64,000 nucleotides of DNA from Leptolyngbya sp. FACHB-60 (GTDB taxonomy: Bacteria; Cyanobacteriota; Cyanobacteriia; Phormidesmidales; Phormidesmidaceae). The translations under genes and the position numbers were made by a program. The stretch lies in assembly GCF_014695775.1 (NCBI RefSeq), contig NZ_JACJOX010000045.1:1-64000 (forward strand), written 5' to 3'. The notes beneath the pieces are model-generated. The model saw only the letters and a program-made list of their open reading frames with translations. It searched no databases and had not been told where the DNA came from. Positions 45,387 through 55,705 of the stretch are shown here, piece by piece (positions within the stretch are counted from its first letter, which is position 1; each line of letters opens with the position of its first letter).

Positions 45387-46139
45387 CTACGCCCCAAACC
45401 CCGGCTCCCCAGTTTCCCGCGCAAAATAGCGGCCCATCATGCCGTAGCCGATCAGCCCGGCCCATTCCCGCAGTACCAGGAATTGGCGTTTGCGATTGTC
45501 TAGACTTTTCGGAATGGGGCTGGGGTGGGGCGTGACTTCAAAACCTAGGCTGCGGAAGGTGAGGAGCGATCGCGCCATGTGGGGCGGGTCGGTGACCAAA
45601 ATGAGCCGTCGAATGCCTTGGGGTTGCAGCAGTGCCGCTGTGAATAGGGCGTTTTCGTTGGTGGTGGCCGAGCAGGGTTCGCCGTCAATAGCCTCTGATG
45701 GCAGCCCGGCCGCCTGTAACATTTGGCCAATTTCGGTGGCATCGCTGCGACCGCTGGCAAAGATCAGGGGTGCCCGCTGCTGTCGCCACAGCTCGGCGGC
45801 CACCTGCACCCGGCTGGGGCGGAAGTCTCCCCCGCGACCCAGCACTACAATGGCATCGGCAGGCTGGCCGCCATCCTGGGGAATCAGCAGCGCCAGTCCT
45901 TGCCCACCTAGCTGAATCCCTAGGGGAGATAGGCCCAGACTATAGAGCAGCACCAGCAGCACCCCAGCTAGACTAATCCGACGCTTCCACCGTCGGGGGC
46001 GCACAATCCAGGGGGCGGCAATCATCACGGCTAAGGCTGGCAGGATGAGGGTCGGCTGTAGGAGCAGATTGAGCAGTCGCCAGAGCGATCGCGTCAGGTC
46101 ACCCGCCGCTGTAATTTGACAGGCCGATAGATCAACCAC
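45387..46139 (-). CDS. YdcF/ElyC-family (DUF218) membrane protein
   Basis: This 250-residue protein has two N-terminal membrane helices (about residues 27-44 and 55-73) and a DUF218 domain with ADAIVVLGRGGDFRP, FASGRSDATEIGQML and NALFTAALLQPQGIRRLILV. Relatives (ElyC/SanA) affect envelope polysaccharide and peptidoglycan metabolism in enteric bacteria. The cyanobacterial role is not known. It is a single gene convergent with pyrB. Confidence 0.83.
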   Translation of the reverse strand: MVDLSACQITAAGDLTRSLWRLLNLLLQPTLILPALAVMIAAPWIVRPRRWKRRISLAGVLLVLLYSLGLSPLGIQLGGQGLALLIPQDGGQPADAIVVLGRGGDFRPSRVQVAAELWRQQRAPLIFASGRSDATEIGQMLQAAGLPSEAIDGEPCSATTNENALFTAALLQPQGIRRLILVTDPPHMARSLLTFRSLGFEVTPHPSPIPKSLDNRKRQFLVLREWAGLIGYGMMGRYFARETGEPGFGA

Positions 46140-46346
46140 GGTATACCTCCGGCTTAGACTTTAGAAGCAAGGATGCCCACCCTATAATGCAAGGCATTGG
46201 TTACGGGGAATGCTGGCCTCAACACTGGATAGTTCCGCCCCAATCCGTTGCTTTGCTTAGGAATGGCTGCGCAGCGTAACCGCCAGTCACGATAGACGAA
46301 TTTTTGTGAAGCCGGTGCCGTCTCTGTCGTTATTTATGAGTTCTTT

Positions 46347-46817
46347 ATGCCGCTTGCTACGCCAAAATCTGTGGTAGCACCCGCTGACAGCCTGCGGGTG
46401 ACCTTTGCCCCTCTGTCGCTTGACGAGGTCTACGGCCTGGCCGATGACCCTGCCAACGGAGCTGTGGTGGTGATGAGCGGCATGGTGCGCAACAACAGCG
46501 AGGGTAAAGCCGTAGTGGCGCTAGAGTACCAGGCTTACGAACCCATGGCTCTGGAGGTATTTAATCAGATCGCCGCCCAGATCCGCGTTACCTGGGCGGA
46601 AGCCACCCGCGTAGTGATTCACCATCGCACCGGCAAGCTGGCCGTGGGCGACATCAGTGTGCTGGTGGCTGTGGGCTGCCCCCATCGGGCCGAGGCGTTT
46701 GCGGCCTGTCAGTATGCGATCGACACCCTCAAGCACAACGCCCCGATTTGGAAGAAAGAGCACTGGGAAGATGGCTCAACTAGCTGGGTGAGCATTGGCA
46801 GCTGCGAAGAAGAATAG
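46347..46817 (+). CDS. moaE: Molybdopterin synthase catalytic subunit
   Basis: This 156-residue protein is MoaE, which with MoaD inserts two sulfurs into precursor Z to give molybdopterin. Diagnostic parts are SGMVRNNSEGK, LEYQAYEPMA, HHRTGKLAVGDISVLVAV and the active-site lysine in PIWKKEHWEDG. The N-terminal 20 residues are an extension. No other moa gene is adjacent. Confidence 0.93.
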   Translation: MPLATPKSVVAPADSLRVTFAPLSLDEVYGLADDPANGAVVVMSGMVRNNSEGKAVVALEYQAYEPMALEVFNQIAAQIRVTWAEATRVVIHHRTGKLAVGDISVLVAVGCPHRAEAFAACQYAIDTLKHNAPIWKKEHWEDGSTSWVSIGSCEEE

Positions 46818-46844
46818 TGTGCCGCTTGTTGCCTCCCAGCTACC

Positions 46845-47342
46845 TCAAAGCACCTGTTCCCCTGTTTGTTTAAGAATTTGCTCAATCAATTGCTCACCTA
46901 GCCACATGCCACAGTGCTGCAACTGTCGAATTAGAGGCTGAACTTTATCAATGTAGCCAAGCCGTTTAGCCTTCAATAAAATTCCTAGAGTTCCAGTGCA
47001 GGACAAGTCGTAGAGTTGGGCAATTTGACGACCTAGTTGATCGTCTAAAACTAGTAGACAGTTCGCTTGAGTTAGACCAACCGCAATCACCTCAGCTTCG
47101 CCCTTGCCCAGATCAGTCTCATTGGGAATTAATGCTGGAGAGGGCAAGGTTACAGGGGTTATCCAAGCCATATCACCCAACGTTGGCACCTCAATACCCT
47201 GCGATCGCCATACCTCAAGCTCTTGAATAACAGCGGTAGGCACTTGAACCTGCTGATACAGCCTGCGAAGCAGACCGAGTTGAGAAACCTGATGCAGATA
47301 CAGTAGAGGCGAGGTATTAACAACAACAGGACGATCAGGCAT
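46845..47342 (-). CDS. DUF3368 PIN-like toxin
   Basis: This 165-residue protein belongs to DUF3368, a PIN-fold RNase group. It shows VVVNTSPLLYLH at the first acidic site (Asn in place of Asp, as in some relatives), LGKGEAEVIAVGL and CLLVLDDQLGRQIA carrying the other acidic residues. It overlaps the antitoxin-like gene by 8 bases. It is the probable RNase toxin of a toxin-antitoxin pair. Confidence 0.85.
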   Translation of the reverse strand: MPDRPVVVNTSPLLYLHQVSQLGLLRRLYQQVQVPTAVIQELEVWRSQGIEVPTLGDMAWITPVTLPSPALIPNETDLGKGEAEVIAVGLTQANCLLVLDDQLGRQIAQLYDLSCTGTLGILLKAKRLGYIDKVQPLIRQLQHCGMWLGEQLIEQILKQTGEQVL

Positions 47343-47586
47343 TCTGGATATCTTGTTCCAGTTCTTCAGTGGTCAGTTGAAATGGCGAGACATGGTAGCG
47401 CCCTAGGGTCATTAAAAAAGCGACCCGAGACATCCCTGCTAATTGTGCCGCCCGCCCGGACGATAACTTGCCCATTTCAAACAGTTTGACCGCTGCTAGC
47501 CTAGTTAGCTCTTGAGAAATACTTTCTGGCGTTTCTTTCAAGCTAATCAGCACTTCTTCTGGAACCTGTATTTCAATCGTGGCCAT
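47335..47586 (-). CDS. UPF0175 family antitoxin
   Basis: This 83-residue protein of the UPF0175 family precedes the toxin-like gene with an 8-base overlap. It contains the helix-turn-helix-like stretch KLFEMGKLSSGRAAQLAGMS, typical of these antitoxins, which often repress their own operon. Confidence 0.85.
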   Translation of the reverse strand: MATIEIQVPEEVLISLKETPESISQELTRLAAVKLFEMGKLSSGRAAQLAGMSRVAFLMTLGRYHVSPFQLTTEELEQDIQNA

Positions 47587-47908
47587 GGCTGTCCTTGGAT
47601 GATGTGCCCGTTGTCTAGATCGTGGGTCAGGCTAAGAATCAGTTCTTTCATTATCACTGACCCGCCCCCTCAATCACCAGCAGCAGGCAGGTGCCGGGGG
47701 CGCGGAATGTGTAGGTTGCTTTCCTTTCAGCGGCTCCCTTTGTTCCGGTGATACCATGATCGCCAGGAGCTTCTGTCAAAGGATCGAGCCAGGAGCACGG
47801 ACAGTTATATCTGGGGAGAGTGTAGAAGATTTTGGTGCTGAGTTTGTAACCCCTCGCACCCATCGGCAGCGGCATTTTTGAGCGATCGCTAGGGATTCTT
47901 CAACGGTT
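47587..47908. other. Gap before the giant kinase operon
   Basis: This 322-base stretch lies between the divergent antitoxin and kinase genes and must hold both promoters. A HIP1-like GAGCGATCGCT sits at 47880-47890, close to the kinase start. A 73-codon minus-strand frame (47654-47875) looks partly protein-like but has no recognised family, so I do not call it. Confidence 0.4.
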
Positions 47909-50900
47909 TTGCAAGACATTGCAGGCTATACCCTTCAACGGGCCATTCATGAGGGAGTGCACACCCGAGTCTATGCTGGGGTGACCCAGCCGGGTGAGCA
48001 GCCGGTTGTGGTCAAGCTGCTCAAAGCAGACTATCCCTCTCTAGAAGAGATCACGCGTCTTAAGCACGAATTTAGCATTCTAGATGGCTTAGACAGCCCA
48101 GAGATTATCAAGGCGCTGGCGCTAGAGCCCTACCAAAACGGGCTGGCGCTGGTGCTAGAAGACTTTGGCGGCATTGCTTTAAGCGACTACCTGGGGCAAC
48201 GTCCGCTGAGCAGCGATGAATTTCTCGCCATTGCCCTTCAGCTCACCGCTGCTCTGGCGGTACTGCACAAGAACCAGATTGTTCACAAAGACATCAACCC
48301 CCACAACATCCTGATTCACCCGGCCAGTGGACAGGTCAAACTGATCGACTTTGACATTGCCTCGCGCCTATCTCGGGAAAACCTGACCGCGAGCCGTCCC
48401 ACACTGCTTGAAGGGACCCTGGCCTATCTTTCGCCGGAACAAACCGGGCGCATGAATCGGACAATCGACTATCGCGCCGATTTCTACTCCCTGGGGGTGA
48501 CTTTCTACGAAATCCTGACCGGGCAGCTGCCCTTTCAGGCTACTGACCCGCTGGAGCTGGTGCACTGCCACATCGCCAAAACCCCCGCTGCCCCCGATCA
48601 GCTCCGCCCCGACCTGCCCGCCGCCCTGGCTGACCTGGTGATGAAGCTGCTAGAGAAAACAGCAGAAGATCGCTACCAGAGTGCGCTAGGGCTAAAGGCC
48701 GATCTGGATCGCTGTCAGCAACAGCTGTGGGAGACGGGAACCATCGTCCATTTTCCCATTGGTCAACTCGACTGTTTTAGCCAATTTCTCATTCCCCAAA
48801 CCCTCTACGGTCGGGAAAATGAAGTGGCCACCCTGCTGGCAGCGTTTGAGCAGGTCAGTGCCGGAGCGGCGGAACTGATGCTGGTGAGTGGGTATTCAGG
48901 CATTGGTAAGACCTCTCTAGTGCAAGAAGTTCATAAACCCATTGCTCTGCGGCGGGGGTATTTCATTGCCGGTAAGTTTGACCAGTTCAAGCGCAATAGC
49001 CCCTACGCCTCACTAACCCAAGCCTTTCAGGAGCTGATGCGGCAGCTGCTGACCGAAAGTGACGACCGAGTCGCCCAGTGGAAAGCCAAGCTGCTGGCGG
49101 CTCTGGGCACGAATGGTCAGATTGTGGTGGAGGTGATTCCTGAGGTTGAGCGGATCATCGGGCCTCAGCCGGCGGTTCCCCAACTGGGGGCCTCAGAAAC
49201 ACAGAATCGGTTTAACCGGGTTTTTCAGCAGTTCATTGGGGTGTTCAGCCAGCCGGAGCATCCCCTGGTGATTTTTTTGGATGACCTGCAGTGGGCCGAT
49301 TTGCCTTCTCTAAAGCTGATCGAGCTGCTGGTGACGAATCCAGAGAGCCAGTATTTGCTGCTGCTGGGTGCCTACCGCGATAACGAGGTAAACCTGGCTC
49401 ATCCCTTGATGCACACCCTGGAACAGATTCAAGTCGCTGGGGCAACGGTGCGCAGTCTTGTGCTGCAACCGCTGGGGCTGCTCCAGGTCACTCAGCTGGT
49501 GGCCGATACGCTACACAATGGCGCTGCCCAAGCCCAATCTCTGGCCCAGCTGATCTTTAAGAAAACCCAGGGCAACCCCTTCTTTGTCACTCAGATTTTG
49601 AAATCGCTTCACCAGGACGGGCTGCTCTGGTTCGATTTTGACCAGGGCCAGTGGCGCTGGGATGAAGCGGTGTCGCAGAGCGTTGAAATAACAGAGAACG
49701 TGGTGGAACTGATGGTGAATCAGATCCAGAAACTCTCTGCCAAGACCCAGCAGGTATTAAAGCTGGCGGCCTGCATTGGGGATAAATTTTCCCTGGATGT
49801 GCTGGCGATCGTGAACGAAGCGTCTCAAACAGAGACGGCCACCGATCTGTGGGAAGCCCTGCAAGCCGAATTTGTGGTGCCCCTCACCCAGGCCTACAAA
49901 ATTCCCCTGGTGCTGAATTTAGACAATACCCCTGGCGAAGGGTTGGCTGAGCAAGCGGCAGAAAAAACCAGCGCTCAGATTGTCTACCGGTTTCTGCACG
50001 ACCGGGTGCAGCAGGCGGCTTACTCGTTAATTCCGGAGGCGCAACGGCGGTCAACCCATCTCAAAATTGGTCAACTGCTGCTGCAAAATATTCCGCTAGC
50101 AGAGCGCAATGACAACATTTTTGCGATCGCCAATCAGCTCAACTACGGCGTCGGTTTACTGACTTCAGAGGCTGAAGCCTACCAGATGGCCGAGATCAAT
50201 TGGGTGGCGGGCCAAAAGGCCAAAGCTGCCGCCGCTTACGACTCGGCCATGCGCTACCTGGCGGTGGGTCTAGAACTGTTGCCAGCAAACAGTTGGCAGC
50301 AGCAGTACGACCTAACTCTGGCCCTACACAATGCCGCTGTTGAGACGGCTTACCTAAACGGTGATTTTGACCAGATGGAGGCCTGGGCCGCAATTGTTTT
50401 GGGTCAGGGGCGATTGCCCCTAGACACCATGACCGTCTACGAGGTCAAAATTCAGGCCTGCATGGCCCAGATAAAACAGCTAGAAGCGGTACACCTGGGG
50501 TTGCAGGCGCTGGAACGGTTGGGGGTGAGCCTGCCGTCGTCGCCCACCCTAGACGACATTCAGCAGGTGCTGGTCCAAACCGCTGGCGATCTGGAGGGCA
50601 AAAGCTCCGCTGACCTACTCAACCTCCCCCCTATTACCGACGCCGAGAAACTCGCCACGATTCGCATGCTCACAAGTCTCGGATCGCCCTGTTACCAGGC
50701 CGCACCGACTCTATTCCCCTTGGTGATCTGCGAACAAATTGGTCTCTCCCTGCGCTATGGCAATTCGCCCTTCGCCGCCTACAGCTACGTGTGTTATGGG
50801 GTGATTCTCAACGGCATTTTGCAAGACAGTGAAGCGGCCTATCAGTTTGGCCAGCTCGCCCTCCAGGTGGTCGAAAAGTTTAACGCAGTCGATCTAAAAG

Positions 50901-53900
50901 CCAGCGTTAGCTTTATCGCCGGGGCCTGTACGCTGCACGGCAAAATTCACGTTCGCGAAACCCTGCCTTTGCTGTGGGAGGGCTACCAAAGCGGTCTGGA
51001 AAACGGCCAGCTTGAATACGGCGGCTACGCAGCGATTCAGCGCTGCCACCACGCCTACCTGATGGGGCAGGAACTGCCCAAACTCGCGGCTGAAATGGCG
51101 ACGATCAGCACCACCCTGGCCCAACTCAAGCAGGACAACGCCCTGGGCTGGAATCAAATTGTGCAGCAATCAGTGCTGAATTTGATCGACTCGCCGGAGC
51201 ACCCGAGCCGCCTCCAGGGAGACATCTACCGGGAAGAAGAGGCCTTGCCCCTGCTCAAGGCCGGCAACGATCGCACCGGTCTGCACTACTTCTACCTCAA
51301 CAAGCTGATGCTCAGCTACCTGTTTGGCCAGTATGGCCAAGCCCTAGACGATGCGGGGTTAGCTGAACAGTACCTGGATGGGGTGAAGGGATTTTTAGTG
51401 GTGCCGGTGTTCCAGTTCTACGATGTGCTGACCCGCCTGGCCCTGGGCGTGACGGGAGGCCTGCCCCTCGACTCGGTACTCAGCCAAGTCGAGCAGAACC
51501 AGGCGGCCCTGCGGCGGTCGGCCCAGTATGCGCCGATGAATTTTCAGCACAAGGTGGATCTGGTGGAGGCGGAGCAGGCCCGACTGCTGGGGCAGCCCTG
51601 GCTGGCAATGGAGCACTACGATCGCGCCATCGCCGGAGCCCGAGAGCAGGGTTATGTGCAGGAGGAGGCGATCGCCAACGAGCGGGCCGCCGAGTTTTAC
51701 CAGGCTCATGGCCGCGACAAAGTAGCCCAGGTGTACCGGGCCGAGGCCTACTACGGTTACCTGCGGTGGGGCGCGATCGCCAAGGCCCAGGCGCTAGAGG
51801 CCCAGTATTCTTCCCTGGGCACCCAGAGCCCTGGGCACGAGCCCGGTCCGGCGACAGCCTCGCTCACCAGCAGTTCAGTATCCACGGGCGGGCTTAAAGG
51901 CTTTGATCTCGCCACCGTCATCAAGGCCTCCCAAGCCCTGTCAGGGGCAATCGTGCTGAGTGATCTGCTCACCAAGCTGATGCAGATCGTGCTGGAAAAT
52001 GCTGGGGCGGAGCAAGGGGCTTTGCTGCTAGACACCAATGGGCAGCTGGCGATCGCAGCCTCGGGAACGGTGGACGATCAGCGAGTTGCCGTACAGCGGG
52101 GTGATTCCAGGATCGGGATCGACCGAGATGATGGCGCTCCTGAGCCCCTACCCCTGTCAGTGGTCAATTATGTCGCTCGAACCCGGGCCGCCTTGGTACT
52201 CAGCGATGCCACCGCCGAAGGCCTCTTTGCGACGGATCCCTACATCCTCGCTCAGCAACCCAAATCCGTCCTCTGTGCCCCTCTCCTGCACCAGGGGAAA
52301 CTGACGGGGCTGCTGTACTTAGAGAACAACCTCACTCCCGGTGCCTTCACCCAGGATCGTTTGGAGGTCTTGCAGCTGCTAGCAGCGCAAGCCGCCATTT
52401 CGATTGAAAATGCCCGCCTCTACGCTGACCTAGAGGAGGCCAACCGCACCCTGGAAGCCAAAGTGAGCGATCGCACCCTAGAACTGCGGGACAAGAACGC
52501 CTTATTGCAGCAGGAGATTCAGGAACGGCAGCGGGCTGAAGCGGCGGCCATGGTCGCCAACCGCGCCAAGAGCGAGTTTCTCGCCAACATGAGCCATGAG
52601 CTGCGCACCCCCCTGAACGGCATTTTGGGCTATAGCCAGGTGCTCAAAAAGCACCAGACCCTCACCGAGCCGCAGCGGCAGGGTGTCGACGTCATTCATC
52701 GCTGCGGCGAGTACCTGCTGACGTTGATCAACGATGTGCTCGATTTGTCGAAAATCGAAGCGCGCAAAATGGAGCTGCACCCGGAGGCCTTTCACCTGCC
52801 CCGGTTCCTCGAAAACGTAGTGGAAATCTGCCGCGTTCGGGCCAACCAGAAGCAGATTTCGTTGACCTACGAGGTGATCTCGCCTTTGCCCGAGTACGTC
52901 TACACCGATGAAAAGCGGCTCCAGCAGGTGCTGCTGAACCTACTGGGCAACGCCGTCAAGTTTACCGAGGCAGGTCAGGTTTCGCTCAAGGTTGGCCCTG
53001 TCCAAGCCTGGCCCCTTAGGGGCGATACAGGGGTTGAGCGTGAGGAAGCGGCCCATCCCGCTGCGCAACCTACTGCTAACTTGCTTCGCTTTGAAATTGT
53101 CGATACGGGGGTGGGCATTGCCCCTGAGCAATTGGCACAGATCTTTGACCCGTTTCACCGCACCCCAGAGGTGGGGCAGCACACCGAGGGCACAGGGTTA
53201 GGGCTAGCGATTAGTCGCCAGCTGGTGCAGCTGATGGGCAGCGATATTTGCGTCAGCAGCGATCTGGGCCAGGGCAGCCGGTTCTGGTTCGATCTCGATC
53301 TAGCGGCATCTCAGCTGGGCGGGACGATCACCCCAACCGCCGAGCAAGTGATCGTCGGCTATGGGGGCGATCGCCGTACCGTCCTGGTAGTAGACGACAA
53401 GGACTATAACCGGGCCGTAATCATCGACTTTTTGGCCCCCCTCGGCTTTCAGCTGCTGGAGGCGGCTAATGGCCAGGAGGGACTAGCCCTAGCGGTGCAG
53501 CATCAGCCCGATGTCGTACTGGTAGACCTGGTGATGCCGCTGATGGATGGGTTTGAAATGACCCGCCGGTTGAAACAAATTCCGGCTCTGCAAATCGTCA
53601 CTGTGATCGCCATTTCCGCCAGCGTGATGGAATTTGACTATCACCAAAGTCAGGCAGCCTGCTGCGACGATTTCCTGCCCAAGCCCATTCACGAACCGGC
53701 CCTGCTGGAAAAGCTCCAACTCCACCTGGGGCTGGAATGGCTGTACGAACCTACCCCCCTTGCCCCGCCAACCTCCGCCCCGCCCCAGATCCCCTCTCTC
53801 CCCCTTTCCCCCGCCGCTATTCCCCCCGAGTCCGAACTCGACACCCTGCTCAACCTCGCCCTGATGGGAGATCTCAAAGGCGTTGTGGCCCATACCGAGC

Positions 53901-54019
53901 ACATCGAACATCGACAGCCGCAGTGGGCCCCTTTTACCACTCAGCTCAGGCAGTTAGCCCTAAGCTATAAGGGAAGACAGGCCATCGACCTGATTAAACG
54001 CTACCAACCACCGGTATGA
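47909..54019 (+). CDS. Giant multi-domain Ser/Thr-His multi-kinase with receiver
   Basis: This 2036-residue cytoplasmic signalling protein starts at TTG 47909. In order: a protein kinase domain (HKDINPHNILI catalytic loop; DFD in place of DFG in KLIDFDIAS), an AAA-type predictor ATPase (SGYSGIGKTSLV near 327; FLDDLQWAD), a long TPR-like helical region, GAF (about 1330-1500), HisKA (NMSHELRTPLNGILGYSQVL near 1560), HATPase (NLLGNAVKFTE, DTGVGIAPEQ), and a receiver (VVLVDLVMPLMDG) from about 1825, with an acidic helical tail. Proteins of this plan are abundant in cyanobacteria as stress and hormone-like sensors. The stop overlaps the next gene (ATGA). Confidence 0.9.
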   Translation: MQDIAGYTLQRAIHEGVHTRVYAGVTQPGEQPVVVKLLKADYPSLEEITRLKHEFSILDGLDSPEIIKALALEPYQNGLALVLEDFGGIALSDYLGQRPLSSDEFLAIALQLTAALAVLHKNQIVHKDINPHNILIHPASGQVKLIDFDIASRLSRENLTASRPTLLEGTLAYLSPEQTGRMNRTIDYRADFYSLGVTFYEILTGQLPFQATDPLELVHCHIAKTPAAPDQLRPDLPAALADLVMKLLEKTAEDRYQSALGLKADLDRCQQQLWETGTIVHFPIGQLDCFSQFLIPQTLYGRENEVATLLAAFEQVSAGAAELMLVSGYSGIGKTSLVQEVHKPIALRRGYFIAGKFDQFKRNSPYASLTQAFQELMRQLLTESDDRVAQWKAKLLAALGTNGQIVVEVIPEVERIIGPQPAVPQLGASETQNRFNRVFQQFIGVFSQPEHPLVIFLDDLQWADLPSLKLIELLVTNPESQYLLLLGAYRDNEVNLAHPLMHTLEQIQVAGATVRSLVLQPLGLLQVTQLVADTLHNGAAQAQSLAQLIFKKTQGNPFFVTQILKSLHQDGLLWFDFDQGQWRWDEAVSQSVEITENVVELMVNQIQKLSAKTQQVLKLAACIGDKFSLDVLAIVNEASQTETATDLWEALQAEFVVPLTQAYKIPLVLNLDNTPGEGLAEQAAEKTSAQIVYRFLHDRVQQAAYSLIPEAQRRSTHLKIGQLLLQNIPLAERNDNIFAIANQLNYGVGLLTSEAEAYQMAEINWVAGQKAKAAAAYDSAMRYLAVGLELLPANSWQQQYDLTLALHNAAVETAYLNGDFDQMEAWAAIVLGQGRLPLDTMTVYEVKIQACMAQIKQLEAVHLGLQALERLGVSLPSSPTLDDIQQVLVQTAGDLEGKSSADLLNLPPITDAEKLATIRMLTSLGSPCYQAAPTLFPLVICEQIGLSLRYGNSPFAAYSYVCYGVILNGILQDSEAAYQFGQLALQVVEKFNAVDLKASVSFIAGACTLHGKIHVRETLPLLWEGYQSGLENGQLEYGGYAAIQRCHHAYLMGQELPKLAAEMATISTTLAQLKQDNALGWNQIVQQSVLNLIDSPEHPSRLQGDIYREEEALPLLKAGNDRTGLHYFYLNKLMLSYLFGQYGQALDDAGLAEQYLDGVKGFLVVPVFQFYDVLTRLALGVTGGLPLDSVLSQVEQNQAALRRSAQYAPMNFQHKVDLVEAEQARLLGQPWLAMEHYDRAIAGAREQGYVQEEAIANERAAEFYQAHGRDKVAQVYRAEAYYGYLRWGAIAKAQALEAQYSSLGTQSPGHEPGPATASLTSSSVSTGGLKGFDLATVIKASQALSGAIVLSDLLTKLMQIVLENAGAEQGALLLDTNGQLAIAASGTVDDQRVAVQRGDSRIGIDRDDGAPEPLPLSVVNYVARTRAALVLSDATAEGLFATDPYILAQQPKSVLCAPLLHQGKLTGLLYLENNLTPGAFTQDRLEVLQLLAAQAAISIENARLYADLEEANRTLEAKVSDRTLELRDKNALLQQEIQERQRAEAAAMVANRAKSEFLANMSHELRTPLNGILGYSQVLKKHQTLTEPQRQGVDVIHRCGEYLLTLINDVLDLSKIEARKMELHPEAFHLPRFLENVVEICRVRANQKQISLTYEVISPLPEYVYTDEKRLQQVLLNLLGNAVKFTEAGQVSLKVGPVQAWPLRGDTGVEREEAAHPAAQPTANLLRFEIVDTGVGIAPEQLAQIFDPFHRTPEVGQHTEGTGLGLAISRQLVQLMGSDICVSSDLGQGSRFWFDLDLAASQLGGTITPTAEQVIVGYGGDRRTVLVVDDKDYNRAVIIDFLAPLGFQLLEAANGQEGLALAVQHQPDVVLVDLVMPLMDGFEMTRRLKQIPALQIVTVIAISASVMEFDYHQSQAACCDDFLPKPIHEPALLEKLQLHLGLEWLYEPTPLAPPTSAPPQIPSLPLSPAAIPPESELDTLLNLALMGDLKGVVAHTEHIEHRQPQWAPFTTQLRQLALSYKGRQAIDLIKRYQPPV

Positions 54020-55704
54020 GCGAGGACACCCCAAAGACCGCGAGCATTCTAGTAGTGGATGACACCCCGACTAACCTAGATGTGTTGTTCGATTTTTTAA
54101 ACAATGCCGGATTCAAAGTCCTGTTTGCCGAGGATGGCGAAAGCGCCCTGGAAAAGGCCCGGTACGCCAATCCAGACTTGATTTTGCTCGACATTTTGAT
54201 GCCGGGCATGGATGGCTTTGAAACCTGTCGTCGCCTGAAGCAGCAGGCAACAACCGCCGTCATTCCGGTCATTTTTTTAACCGCCCTCACGGAAACCACG
54301 GACAAGGTGAAAGGCTTGGCGCTGGGGGCAGTGGATTTTATTACCAAACCGCTGCAGTACGAAGAGGTGCTGGCTCGGGTGAAAACCCACTTGCGCCTCC
54401 AGAGCCTGACTCAACAGGTGCAAGCCCGAAACATGCAGCTAGAGCGCGAAGTGCAGGAGCGCACAGAAGCCGAAGCCGCTCTGCAGCGACAAAATCAGCG
54501 ATCGCAGCTGTTCGCTGATGTCACCCTCAAGATTCGCCAGTCCTTGCAGATCGATGACATTCTGCAAACGGCGGTCACCGAGGTTAAAACTATTCTCCAT
54601 GCTGACCGGGTGCTGATCTATCGCCTCTGGCCCGATGGCACCGGCAGCGGGGTGGCCGAGGCGGTGCAGCCCCATTTTCCCCAGGTGATGGGGGTGGTTT
54701 TTCCCCAGGAGGTGTTTCCTACCGAATCTAGAGAACAGTACCGCCAGGGGCGGATCCGCAGCTTGGTAAATGCGGCCTTAGATCAGCAGGTCTCGCCCTG
54801 CCTGGTCGAGTTTTTGCAGCAGTTTGAGGTGCAAGCCAAGCTGGTGGTGCCTATTCTTACCCAGGACGACCTGTGGGGTCTGTTGATTGCTCACCAATGT
54901 GCTGGCCCCCGGCAGTGGACCGTCTTTGAAACCGAGTTGCTCCAGCAGCTCGCCGACCAAATTGCGATCGCCTTGACCCAAGCCCAGCTTCTAGAACAAG
55001 AGACACTCCAGCGGCAGGAGCTCGCTCGCTCCAACGCCGAACTCCAGCAGTTTGCCTACATTGCCTCCCACGATCTGCAAGAGCCGCTGCGCATGGTCAC
55101 CAGCTACCTGCAACTCTTAGAGCGCCGCTACAAAGGCCAACTCGACCCCGACGCCGACGACTTTATTCAGTTTGCCGTCGATGGGGCCCTGCGCATGCGC
55201 ACCCTGATTAACGATCTGCTGACCTATTCGCGCATTGGCACCCGTGGCCATGCCTTTCAACTCACCAGCTGTAATGCCGCAGTCGAGCAGGCGATCGCCA
55301 ATCTCCAGCTCGCGATCGAAGAAAGTGGGGCCGTCGTCACCTACCCAGACTTACCCCAGCTCCAGGCTGACCCCACCCAGCTGATCCAGCTGTTTCAAAA
55401 TCTGATCAGCAATGCGATTAAGTTTCGCGGTGAAGCTCCAGTTCGCGTTGCGATTGCTGTCAGCCAAATGGAAGATGCCTGGCTGTTTTCCGTCCAGGAT
55501 AATGGCATTGGCCTTGACCCCCAGTATGCTGATCAAATCTTTGTCATCTTTCAACGGCTCAACAACCGCACTCACTATCCGGGCACAGGCATTGGGCTGG
55601 CGGTGTGCAAAAAAATCGTGGAGCGGCACGGCGGTAAAATCTGGGTGGAGGCGGCCTTGGATCAAGGAGCAACCTTCTACTTCACCATGACCAGGGAGGC
55701 ATGA
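54016..55704 (+). CDS. Receiver-GAF-histidine kinase (phytochrome-like output)
   Basis: This 562-residue protein has an N-terminal receiver (LLDILMPGMDGFETC, phospho-Asp), a coiled linker, a GAF domain (about 165-325; ends VFETELLQQLADQIAIAL), HisKA with FAYIASHDLQEPLRMV, and HATPase (LFQNLISNAIKFRG, TGIGLAVCKKIVERHGG). It lacks an obvious bilin-binding Cys. Its ATG overlaps the stop of the giant kinase by four bases, so it is translationally coupled. It is likely the next relay member. Confidence 0.92.
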   Translation: MSEDTPKTASILVVDDTPTNLDVLFDFLNNAGFKVLFAEDGESALEKARYANPDLILLDILMPGMDGFETCRRLKQQATTAVIPVIFLTALTETTDKVKGLALGAVDFITKPLQYEEVLARVKTHLRLQSLTQQVQARNMQLEREVQERTEAEAALQRQNQRSQLFADVTLKIRQSLQIDDILQTAVTEVKTILHADRVLIYRLWPDGTGSGVAEAVQPHFPQVMGVVFPQEVFPTESREQYRQGRIRSLVNAALDQQVSPCLVEFLQQFEVQAKLVVPILTQDDLWGLLIAHQCAGPRQWTVFETELLQQLADQIAIALTQAQLLEQETLQRQELARSNAELQQFAYIASHDLQEPLRMVTSYLQLLERRYKGQLDPDADDFIQFAVDGALRMRTLINDLLTYSRIGTRGHAFQLTSCNAAVEQAIANLQLAIEESGAVVTYPDLPQLQADPTQLIQLFQNLISNAIKFRGEAPVRVAIAVSQMEDAWLFSVQDNGIGLDPQYADQIFVIFQRLNNRTHYPGTGIGLAVCKKIVERHGGKIWVEAALDQGATFYFTMTREA

Positions 55705-55705
55705 C

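Noticed and set aside
47654..47875. 73-codon minus-strand frame (contains TYTFRAPGTCLLLVIEGAG)
   Set aside because: Parts look protein-like, but there is no ribosome-binding site or known family, and it fills the promoter region of the divergent kinase gene.
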